Assembly (NCBI RefSeq): GCF_037975245.1
Contig: NC_092579.1
Coordinates: 13,874,678 to 13,934,677, forward strand
DNA: 60,000 bases
Direction: 5' to 3'
DNA from: Apostichopus japonicus
Taxonomy: Eukaryota; Echinodermata; Holothuroidea; Aspidochirotida; Stichopodidae
Notes under the pieces: model-generated
Seen by the model: the letters and a program-made list of their open reading frames with translations, nothing else
Told to the model about the DNA's origin: nothing
Databases searched by the model: none
Translations under genes and position numbers: made by a program
Shown: positions 37,936 through 48,220 of the stretch, one piece after another
Layout of the letters: every line of letters starts with the position of its first letter
Position numbering within the stretch: position 1 is the first letter of the stretch

Positions 37936-38340
37936 GCTTGAATATTATATTTCCTTTATTCATTTCAATGTTAATGATTTATGTGTGCACTATAGACGTT
38001 GCTACGAATATCTTTACATGAACTTATACAGGCTGCACTAGTCTGGTGACCAAAACGACCCCCCCCCCCCCCACAATAAAAAACATAAAAAGCATGCATG
38101 TTATTTCCTGAAGTGAATGCTTGGTTTAGGTAATTGCAATCATATTTGGTATTTGTTCACATAGACAGTAATTATTAAATTGTTGCAAAAGTAAAATGGT
38201 CATAATCTGGTGGCTGAAAAGTCAACGATTTATAAGAAAGTAACGGTCTCTTCAAACAAACTCTCCGCATGTAACTCCAGTCCGCCCAAACTTTCCCATC
38301 GCCTTATTTATGAGGTTTAAACTTTCCCAAGATTCTCAGA

Positions 38341-38416
38341 TAAACTGATAAGACTGTGTAAAAGTAAGTTGGCCTGACGTTTCGATCCTACCAGGATCTT
38401 CTATAAACTGATAAGA
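38341..38416 (+). repeat. Dispersed repeat, TGACGTTTCGATCCTA family, copy 1
   Basis: GTTGGCCTGACGTTTCGATC followed by CTACCAGGATCTTCT recurs at 57483-57521. This copy is bracketed by a direct repeat, TAAACTGATAAGA at 38341 and again at 38404. Such motifs are common at ends of invertebrate mobile elements. Confidence 0.6.
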
Positions 38417-40194
38417 GATTACAATACATTTTGTTGGACACAACATTTATTTGACAATACATAATAAGAACAGATGATATTACTAATTATTTATTAAATA
38501 TTGCTAATTATGAGTGGTTAACTGATTACAAACACGTAGCTCTTTAGCCCGAGGGATATCCAAGTATATTATGTAAGTACGGTTAGACATTATAATGGCA
38601 CAAAGTTAAAAAGAATCTTTCCAAGTGGTCAGAATCGAATGACTGCAATCACCCATTTTGACAGAATCTCAAATATAGGCCTAATCTATTTGCTAACATA
38701 TCGGTACTTATAGGAATACCCTTACTTCTTTCCTAGTTTTTTTTTAAATTTATTTATTTTATTTCATTTTGTATCTTGCACCTTTCCAAAACCTTGAAAT
38801 CAATGGCAGAGATTAATTCTACTTAAAGTTACAACTACCTTGTTTGAGATTTTTGACATTACAGATTACCCACTGCATGAGTATACTGCAGAATGAGATT
38901 TATTTGTCTATATCGATACAGTAATGTATCAAGTTCGGGGCCTATAAGCCTACACTGCATGTGAGAGGTACTATCAGATATTGAGTCGGGTTGTTATGTA
39001 AAGATGTTTTGCAATAGCTTGGACTATAATACTGACCAGCACTTCTATTGGATAAGTCTTGATTACGAAGACGTTTCGATTGCTCGTATATCAGTTTCGG
39101 GAAGGATATATATGATTCAGGCACCTTATATATGTGGTTCCGCTTTCATATCTTATGTTTCTGTACGATGGCAATATCGATAAAGGCTACACTAATTCAC
39201 TATATAGCAATATAGGAACACGATCAGTATAAATATAATACATCTCAAGTTGTCAACTGTGCTGTTGCTACCAAATTATCAAATACAAGTGTTTTTTGGT
39301 TGTTCTTGATCAATCCTAGTTCTGAAATTTGTCGGACTCGTTTTGATACATTGGACGTATATGTTAGTGTACTGGGGTAAGAGATAACACAGCTATATAT
39401 ACTGTCTAAATAAGTAATACATAGATGTACCATATTCTGTCTCGTTAATTCTGTTTCCGTCAGACAACTAGAATGGCGCTATAGAGTTTGAGGCTCTCGG
39501 CCTATACAAAATGGTTATGTTGAGAATCGAAACCTTTGAGATCTGACCGGTGATAGGAAATGGAGTACGAGAAAATTGTGAGTCTGGAGTGGACGGAAAA
39601 CGTGTATGGCAGGCCCTTTGGGACAACTATACCATATGATATGCGCGTATTAATTCGAATATAAACGCGTAATAGATCGTGATATAGATTGTTGGAGTAC
39701 TTTCATGCAAGGTTGTACCCACCTGAACGAGGGAGCTGTTACATGTTATAAAAAACCTTAAAGGAGACGCAAACCCAACCATCGTCATAAGTCTGTATAT
39801 GGTAGAGATAGCTGTCATCCTGCATGACTTGCCCAAACACTGAGCTCTGCAAAATCTGATTTCACTTGGGAGATACTACAGATTTATCGTTTCGTCGTAA
39901 ACTAGGCTGGAGACTTGATCAAGTCTAAAGACTTGACCAAGTCTATTTATGTGATCACCGAGCTATATGCATCCTTTAGTCATGCTCTTCTCTATTTCTT
40001 TCAATATTTAGTGTCTTTATTGGAGGTAGGATTTGTAAATGCTGATATGTAAAAACAAATTGAATTCCTCAACATGATGTAATCATTGTATCGGTTTCAG
40101 TGTCGTTATTTATAATATTTTACCTTCATAACAATATGAAAAAGTACAACGAAGAGAAAGTAAAAATGTATCAGATCCCAGTGGCACTCTGAAA
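38417..40194. other. Intergenic, no gene seen
   Basis: AT-rich DNA. Apart from the short repeat copy at 39750-39835, nothing is recognised. Confidence 0.5.
39750..39835 (-). repeat. Dispersed repeat, GATGGTTGGGTTT family, copy 2
   Basis: The minus strand carries GACGATGGTTGGGTTTGCGT, near an AAAGGAG stretch. A short copy. Confidence 0.5.
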
Positions 40195-40395
40195 TCAAAG
40201 CTGTACAAAGTTACAGCTCACAGAAATGACTTTTTAAACCAGGATATCTCCCAAAAACGGAGCAACATTTCATTTTGAAGTTTTTTGGGTTTTTTTTTTT
40301 TGGAGGGAGTTTTTCGGCTTCACAAAGATCTCTGTCATATTATAAGCCACAGATGATGGTTGGGATTGTGTCCCCTTTCAAATCCATCCTTTACA
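40195..40395 (+). repeat. Dispersed repeat, GATGGTTGGGTTT family, copy 3
   Basis: Shares GATATCTCCCAAAAACGGAG, the AAAGATCTCTGT...TATAAGCCA block and GATGATGGTTGGGATTGTG, in that order, with the copies at 43000 and 59284. Confidence 0.6.
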
Positions 40396-40789
40396 GATGT
40401 TTATGACACACAAACTTGAAACAACAATTCCAGATATTGTACCGGATTAAATCGAGTTCAAAGCCTGTTATTATAACTCTTTGTAAAGATTACCGCTTTC
40501 TAAAGAAGCAAAAATATAAATATAAAAAAATGGGGAAAAAATATATTAAGATTGATGAGAAATATACCCACGTCTATGCGACATAAGCTTATATCTATTG
40601 ATGCACTCTTCCACCAGACGGCGTTGATAAATGTATTTCTTTTAATCAACTCATAAAAGACTGTCGCATCGGCATGCAGCAAAAAAAAAAAAAAAAAATA
40701 AGATGACTTTCTTACGTTTATTATAAAACTGTATTACAATACAAGTTCACCTTAGCTCACCTGAAGATGTTGTTTTGATATTTTTTAAG

Positions 40790-41130
40790 AGGGCGGTGAA
40801 GATGAAAGTAGAAGAGACGGGGTCGCTCACAGACTGGATCGCGACGGGGCGCACAACTAGCGGCGATACACTGGAGTTCAAGGTTTGCCGTCTTAGAGGG
40901 TTGTTGTTTAAACCCAACCGATACAATGTTTCGAAAAAAAGGAGTTAGAAAAGTATGGCTTAGAAGTACAACTAAAATTCCTGCAGGGCGTGTTGGGTGG
41001 TGTGGCTAATAGAATTAGGCTGGGCATTCGACAGAAACAGCGAGAGCGCCGCGGTACCTTGATCGAAGTGAAGGCGCTTGACGTTAGAGGCGAATCGGAT
41101 CAACAACACAGGGGCTAGTAATTCGGACGT
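40790..41130 (+). other. CpG-rich islet with a 48-codon ORF (40802-40948)
   Basis: CpGs are dense here (for example GATCGCGACGGGGCGCAC and GAGCGCCGCGGTACC) inside AT-rich DNA. An ATG at 40802 opens a 48-codon frame, stop TAG at 40946-40948, whose start reads MKVEETGSLTDWIATGRT. That resembles the N-terminal helix of cAMP-dependent kinase inhibitors (TYADFIASGRT in PKI-alpha), but the following RRNAI pseudosubstrate is absent. It may be a CpG island of an unseen transcript, a decayed gene or a mobile-element piece. Confidence 0.35.
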
Positions 41131-42359
41131 GTGTGTTTGTGCGTGTTGCTGAACTAATGATATCCCCGCAGCTAGTGAAAGCCGTTGCTAAGGAGGAAAA
41201 CCGACCAACTATCGGTTACTTTGCTCATGTTAATATAGTTTTTTTTTATGCGGAGCTTAAAAAAGAAATTACATTTATTGTTTTTTTTCCCCCTTCTTCC
41301 AAGAAGATACTTCGTCGGCATTTCTTTTAATAATCAAAAGAGTGAAACTAGGTCTTGAATCTTGGCTGTAATTGTTCGCTAATATCTGTTAGGTCACAGG
41401 CCCCATAATCTTATTACCCTGACCCAATTTTACTAAGGAGTAGAAAGAGGCTTTGTTTTTTGTCTGTTCAAATGAGAACGTGGGAAACAGAAAATATTCA
41501 AAATATTAACATAGGAGTAAAGAGAAAAAGCGGGAAACGGTTTTTGTACATGATCATAAATAGGGAATGATAAAGTATTAGCCGGGGTTGAGATGTAAGC
41601 TATCAAACTTGTGAAAAAGTAGCTTAAACGATGGTAATTCCATTTTTTTTGTCGGTAAATACAGCCAGTTGAGGAAATTTTCCAATGGTAATACCATACT
41701 ATACTGTCCTCTCATATTGTGCTTCAAAGCACGCGTACTGACAGTACATACAGGTCCTAACCTTTATCTGATACAACAGAATAACCATACTGTTCAAACT
41801 ATGATTACGAGTGCTTTATAGCATTACCTGAAAGGACAGTTTAGACCAAAAATTTCCCAACTGGGTGGATAAAATAAGACCGAATTAGGCTATGCATATG
41901 CATAACATGTTATGGTGGATCACCCAGGGAGATAGTTACCGGCACCGATTGACTGTTTTGAATAAGAGTACGTGGTCTAAATGGACAAGCGGTTATTGGC
42001 CTGTAGGTGACGAAACGTGGTTTACGGTGCATGAATATAGAATCAGATTGTGGTTCAGTCATGCATGAGTCACATATTTCATTTTTGTTTTTCACCAAGC
42101 ATGAGCTGCTATATATGTGTGTGTGTAAATGCAGGGAACATGCATACATCAAGTTTGCTCCTCACAAAACTTACGACTTTTTTTCGAATTAAGTTTTATT
42201 AATGTATCTGGCAACAAGAGAGTGAGTGTCATCGTCACGGGCGAAGGAAGATGAGAGACATGTGGTCGCCTCTGTTTGATCATAGGAGTATACAAAGCAA
42301 AAATGTACTTAAAGGTAGTCAGTATATAGGCCCCAAATTGATAGCACGGTATAATTGCT
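41131..42359. other. Intergenic, no gene seen
   Basis: Short open frames only, with no family resemblance. A T-rich tract lies at 41278-41300. Confidence 0.5.
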
Positions 42360-42560
42360 AGAAGTGTTCAAAGAGTACTTTCTTGGAGGTCTTTACTCTC
42401 CAAATTGTTCTTAGACTTTTTTAAGGAACACACAAGATGACTGGATGTCCCAGTGAGGAAAATGTCCTCGAAGTTTGTAATAGAAACAGTCCAAGAATTT
42501 TTACCAAAGGGTGACCATATTTGAAGGTCTAGCATATTTGGGGCCAATATACAGCATACC
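42360..42560 (+). repeat. Dispersed repeat, AGCATATTTGGGGC family, copy 1
   Basis: Contains TTACTCTCCAAATTGTTC and ends TCTAGCATATTTGGGGCCAA. It is collinear with 45923-46090 (TGACTCTACAAATTATTCCC ... CTAGCATATTTGGGGCAAAA). Confidence 0.6.
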
Positions 42561-42667
42561 TTTAATATGTTGTTATGTTCATGAGAGGGACCTGGGTCCA
42601 CAGTTCATTGAGTGAACAGCAAATATTTAATCACTCATCAAAAATATATATGGTACATATGGGACAT

Positions 42668-42803
42668 ATTTATTATTATTATTTATTATTATTATTATAA
42701 TTATTATAATTATTATTTATTATTATCATTATTATTATGATTATTATGATCATCATCATCATCGTCATCGTCATCGTCGTCGTCGTCGTCGTCATTATTA
42801 TTA
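42668..42803. repeat. Compound trinucleotide microsatellite (ATT)n to (ATC)n to (GTC)n
   Basis: The tract starts as ATT/TTA repeats, passes through CATCATCATCATCGTCATC into a run of CGTCGTCGTCGTC, then returns to ATTATTATT. The order suggests stepwise base changes spread by slippage. Confidence 0.95.
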
Positions 42804-42999
42804 TGTGGTATATTAAAACTTTAAACTTCCACCTCAAGGCATCCTATCGATATAAGTATTAGCCTAGAGAGAGAGGAAATAATGTATGACAACCCTTGTA
42901 TTCACTTACCGTATACTTCCCAAGGGTTTCATTGTCGATATTATTAACATATTCTGCCTTAAAAAATATTAAAAGAAGACAAGGAGAAATCAAAAGGTT

Positions 43000-43165
43000 T
43001 GCAGATCTTTACAGTGGCAATGTGACATCACAGATACAAACTATGTGATATCTCCCAACCTGGACACGATATTTTTTAGCCGCTTGCTTGAGTTCTTCAT
43101 CACATAGATCTCTGTAATATAAGCCAAACATGACGGTTGGGTTTGGATTCCATCCGTTCTAACAA
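43000..43165 (+). repeat. Dispersed repeat, GATGGTTGGGTTT family, copy 4
   Basis: Carries GATATCTCCCAACCTGGACA, then TAGATCTCTGTAATATAAGC and CATGACGGTTGGGTTTGG. This is the same order as at 40195-40395. Confidence 0.6.
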
Positions 43166-43990
43166 GTGAGTCGTCAGGGTAAGAAGAGGCATACTTTCGT
43201 GTATTTGAAAGCCTGGGCTTCTACACAGTGTCTTGTATAGTCCTATATGCTATAACGATGCAAATTTGTCCGTGTATATATGTCTCGTTGTGTCTCCCAG
43301 AGACAGAACTACATATGCGAATATATTATAGGCATAGTTTGTGGGTCGATCATCCGGGTGTTTCCGTGACCCGAGGTCAAATTGCAGCGAACGGAGTGAA
43401 AACACGTTGTAGGACCTACTTGTACACGACATATCGTTAACCTATATAATTGTGCCTGCAAATAAAATGCGAATCAGTGGGATTTTCTAACTATATTAAG
43501 GTGACCCAGTACGATTTAGGAATACGTCAAGAATGATAAAGCATATACTGATATGTATGTAGTGCCAGAAAGTGGAAGATATGCTTAGTGTTGTATCGTT
43601 AAGGGTTATCTTAGTTCATTTTTGAATCCTACTTTAGGCCCCTTTATTAATGAATTAATCATTACATGAGGGTTGATCAATGATTAGATCAAGGATAGTG
43701 GGAGCATCAGGGGTAGGTGGTTCAGGCACACAGTTTACATACAGAATGAGGCTGGTGACAGTCTTCAAGAAAACTTGTCAGAGACGTTTTCATATAGGCT
43801 ACTAACATCAGGGATCTGTGACTTTGGTGGCACATTCCTTCTCACATGTGTGATTCACACTAGATGAATGACGTAACGTAAATTTGACAAGAAATGACGG
43901 TTTACGACCGAAGGAATACACCACCTATACACGTATATTTCACATGCGCAATGTGTACTAAACAATGAAATTACATACATCTGATTAGAA

Positions 43991-44015
43991 CAATATATAT
44001 ATATATATATATATT
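43991..44015. repeat. (TA)n tail of the SINE
   Basis: About 12 TA units immediately 3' of the SINE on the minus strand. Confidence 0.85.
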
Positions 44016-44106
44016 GTCCTTTTGGGACTCATCGGGTGAAGGTAGGAATCGAACCCCGGATCTTGTGTCACGAACCGAAGTCCGTTCCACTCAACCACAG
44101 TGATTC
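44016..44106 (-). mobile_element. tRNA-derived SINE fragment
   Basis: On the minus strand a polymerase III A box, TGGTTGAGTGG (44097-44087), lies 42 nt before a B box, GGTTCGATTCC (44055-44045). This is the spacing of a tRNA gene. The flanks do not pair as an acceptor stem, so it is not a working tRNA gene. The unit runs into a (TA)n tail (43991-44015), as SINEs often do. Confidence 0.65.
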
Positions 44107-44279
44107 TACTGGTGTGTGATGCTATAAATTGGCTTTGTATAACTGTTACTGAGGGCGTATTGCCCAAGTGTTATGATTGTACAGAGTGCATCCTGGTGCT
44201 TTGAATCTGACAATTTTTACACAGAATAACCACGCTTTATAGGCAAGCCAATCCGTAAAAAAAGAAATATATAACCAAT

Positions 44280-44402
44280 AATATAATAAAAATAATAATA
44301 TAGATATAATATAATATGTATAAATAAATAATATATATATATATATAGGCTATATATAGGCTATATATATAAATATAGATATATATATATATGTATATAG
44401 TA
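44280..44402. repeat. TA/ATA-rich tract with AGGC interruptions
   Basis: AATAATATA-type repeats pass into TATATAGGCTATATATAGGC units and then pure TA. This is the same interruption type as at 31363-31466. Confidence 0.85.
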
Positions 44403-45922
44403 CTGTAGCCTATATATCACAATGTGACATGTTTTTCAATTCTGTTCAAACCTGTTAGTAGCACATAGGCCTATATGCATTTAACCGTACACTCACATCC
44501 GCCGCATGCTGAACTGGACCTATTTTTCTATACACACAACTTACCCAGAGTAGTTATTTTTCTGCTATCCGCCCACATTTTGGTCTTTCATTTCCCCTTT
44601 TTCGTTCTTACTAAATTATACCTTTTATAACCCTTCTGCGAAGTCTCTCGTCCGTGACATCATTGCATTGCAGATCTTTTCTTACAGCCAATTGTGAGTT
44701 TTCGTTTTTAGAAAAGCGGCAAGGCTTTCTCACACGAATCACATAAAATTTCCAACTTGATAATACCCCCTTTTATTTAATGCCTATAGGGTTCACTCAA
44801 CTCAACTAATCAAACTAAAAACTGATTGGCGGAACTGGTGGGGGTGAAATATGGTTATGTAATTACAGGATACTTGCACAAACAGCTGCCTAAAAATAAC
44901 CTGTAGTCACCTTACTAAACTTTAAGTTTCAGCCGCTTTGTATACTAGGCCGTAGTAACCAGAGTCTTGCATTAACTGTAAACTACTTCACATCAAACGT
45001 TTGTCCGAAGTGATCGTTGCTTTGTTAACTTAGTCCTTGCTATATATGCGAGCATTTCTTATTATATATAAGAAATTGTATGTTTTCTATGACAATTTCA
45101 TTTTCCAAGTTTATACATAGGGATATATATTGTTGTACGAAGCAATGCAAGAAAGGATAGGCTATATGCCCATGCATGTACGATTTGTGTTTAGTTCACC
45201 AGTTACTATGAAATTTCATCTATACAAAATGGAAGATTAATCTACGTTAAATCAGATACTTGTGTTTGATCGTAAATCTATACTGAATTTTAATGTAATC
45301 GAAGTAACAAAGCTTCTACTCTTGAACAAACAAAGATACCATTCTATACGTGCATTCGTGACCAAATGAAGGCTAATAATTCAGCAATTAATGAACTCGA
45401 TACGACCTCAACTATTCGCCTGCTAGACACTTTGTTGTCATATTAGTAATAATTACATGAAAAACAGAAAATTGCAAAGTATAAAAAAGTCAGTGTCAAG
45501 TTACTTCATTATTCGAAATAAAACTTTACCAGTCAGTATTGGGGGATACATACGGGAATGGGCGGTTGCATGGGGGTTGGGGGGGGGGGAGTAGTTGGGG
45601 GAAAGGATAAGTATGAGGTAGGAGTGTCACACCCACAGTGAAAATCAAAATCCGTCCCAAATCGATGGCAAGTCGGTCCAAAAATTTTAACCAAATTCAG
45701 CGTGGACTCACACCCACCCATGAATGTAAAAGTAATAAAACATAAATTAAATAAAAGAAACCACAATAATTTCAGAGCAATATCGGAAAATTGAAGAAAA
45801 AAAATTATATATTGAACAAACAATAAAGCTACTGATATACACTTACATTGTCACTAAAAAAACGTATACTTAAAAGAGTTAACCAGTATCGCTCATTCGC
45901 AATTTTAACTTGACAAACATTG
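44403..45922. other. Intergenic, no gene seen
   Basis: AT-rich DNA with one G-run (45580-45590). No ORF with family resemblance. Confidence 0.5.
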
Positions 45923-46100
45923 CTAGAAGTCCTTTGGCAAGAGGTTTTGACTCTACAAATTATTCCCAGGCACAGAGAGACAGTTAAATGTCTCAGATTG
46001 ACAGTAAATATGCCTGTTGAAATCTATCAACATTAGTGACCAAAACTTGACTTTCCTAGCATATTTGGGGCAAAACCGAGGACCTTTAAAGGCAAGGTAC
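45923..46100 (+). repeat. Dispersed repeat, AGCATATTTGGGGC family, copy 2
   Basis: Collinear with 42360-42560. A further diverged copy may lie at 46605-46850, where AACATATTTGTAGG follows a similar GATAACTGGTGACCAGATTT context. Confidence 0.55.
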
Positions 46101-47789
46101 AGTAAACAGTGTATATGCATGGAGCTATATAAGATGAATCCCGTTTCGCCTCAACTAAACTATTCGGCACGGAGACGAATATCCTCCTATTCAAATCTTG
46201 TACCTGTTTTTTTATATATTTTATGGGAGTTTGGTGCCAGTGTGTCGGATAACGGACCGTCAAACGACCTTAACTAGGGTGATCGCGAGATCGCACGCAA
46301 TAGAGAAAAAGCATGATTACGTAATAAGGTAATTTAGGGGTTTTAGCATGGTTATTAGGCCATTAAATTGCTTGCTTGACAGCGTAGTCTGCATGCAGAA
46401 TTGTTGACCCTTAGTCATGTGTAGCCAGATAACGAGATTAACTGGCAATAGTTCAAAGCAAGTCTTTTCTCCTTACTGTTTGCCGACAAGTTATTAGATT
46501 TCAAAATATTGTCTCTCCCCTAAATTTGACCGTTAGTCCTTTATTAACGTATACCAAACCTATATCAGACTCATATTTGGAAACGTGTTAGCAAATGCTC
46601 TTTCTAGTGAAGAAACAACTATATCAAAATTGCAGCAAAACAGCATTTAATCAAAGAAAATCTGCAAGTCAAATTTAAGCATGGTAAAAAAGGATGGTCA
46701 ACAGTTTCTGAAAATATTTTCCAGGGCATTTTAACGCCTTCCTTATAACTATATATTCTGAGAGTGGCAAAACGAAGCCCAAACCTTTGATAACTGGTGA
46801 CCAGATTTCGTATTTCTAACATATTTGTAGGATTCGTGCTGATAATCTTACGTCATCTCATAAAGCAAGCGAAGGACGTAGAATAGTACACAAATGAATG
46901 TGACGACTTCATTATATCCAGTGCGGCATAAACGGTATTGCCCCCCCCCCCGCGATCCGCCCTCCCCCTTGGAGAGGATATATGGTAGAAATTCGAGATT
47001 AGTGGTCACTAACCATCTAATTTATTCACCGTGAGAGAGGAAGATGCATTTTGCACAATTTGTTTTGACAAGTCAAGTTTTCAATTTCATTTAAGTCAAT
47101 AAGTGTGGTGAAGATATATTCCACATCAACTTGCTTTTGTGATCTTGATCGTCTAGGCACAAGATCATCTTTTGAATAAAAATAACCGAAAAGGTAAAAG
47201 TTTTAATTTACTTAAATTTTAAAGTTTGTTATAATGAAATCCTAAACAGAGATTAAAAAATCAAGGTATGAGAAAATACAAGACAAGTATTACCAGCATC
47301 TTGAGCAGATCACTGTTAGAATTACTTAAATTGTCTACGAAAGAGTTTAGAAGAAACGAAACCAAAAAAATAAAATATTATAATGTCTTTAGACGAATGG
47401 TAAACTTTGAAAAATTAACTCCGGGTGGGGGTGGGGGGGTGTTAAAATTAGGTGTAAAATCCAGTCTACCAGTCCATATACGACACTATGAAGCTGGCGT
47501 AACTGATAGGCATTGACTATCCAACCCATTGGTTGGAACATATTTATTAGCCATTCCACAAACTCTAGCTTGCAGAGTGAAAGGTTCTTGCTAGCTATTC
47601 CATTCTTTACCAGAGCATATACCAAAATATGTTTGTGACATTTGATCACCCCGCTAGCTCATGGACTGAAATTGTTAGTCTTACTAGGCCACCATCAGGA
47701 ATATATTTCCTAACTGTTCCACAGTATCCCATCCTATGGATTTCAATGAATTCCACTAGCTTTCCAACTATGGAACGCCAAAAGGACTA
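46101..47789. other. Intergenic, no gene seen
   Basis: Contains a C-run (46940-46950), a G-run near 47425-47440 and possibly one diverged dispersed-repeat copy. No gene recognised. Confidence 0.5.
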
Positions 47790-48220
47790 CAGGTGGCGCT
47801 ACTACTCTAAACAGGTGGCGCTACTACTCTAAACAGGAGGTGCTACTACCCTGAACAGGAGGTGCTACTACCTTAAACAGGGGGTGCTACTACTCTTATT
47901 AGGAGGTGCACACTACTCTAAACAGGAGGTGCTACTACTTTAAACAGGAGATGCTACTACTCTAAACAGGAGGTGCTACTATTCTAAACAGGAGGTGCTA
48001 CTACTCTAAACAGGAGGTGCTACTACTCCTAAGTGACGATGCTGCTGTAAAAAGGTGGCGCTACTACTCTAAATAGGCCAGAGCCGTCTCTATATACGGC
48101 TCTGAAATAGGCGATACTACTACTACTATACTACAGGCGGCGATGCTACTGTAAATTAGTGGCGCTACTACCCTAAACGGAAGGTGCTACTACTCCAAAA
48201 TGGAGTCGCTACTACTCTAA
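47790..48220. repeat. 22-bp minisatellite, about 18 units
   Basis: The unit is AGGAGGTGCTACTACTCTAA plus AC. The first ten copies or so are regular; the right third is degenerate and contains a hairpin-forming insertion (48079-48104). The 22-bp period shifts frame each unit, so it is non-coding. Confidence 0.95.

Noticed and set aside
37614-38021. 135-codon open frame on the plus strand
   Set aside because: Arg-rich product in a GC-rich patch, also open on the minus strand; no family resemblance and no splice support. Treated as repeat-derived.
44016-44106. Functional tRNA gene
   Set aside because: Boxes are present but the acceptor stem does not pair and a (TA)n tail follows; called a SINE instead.
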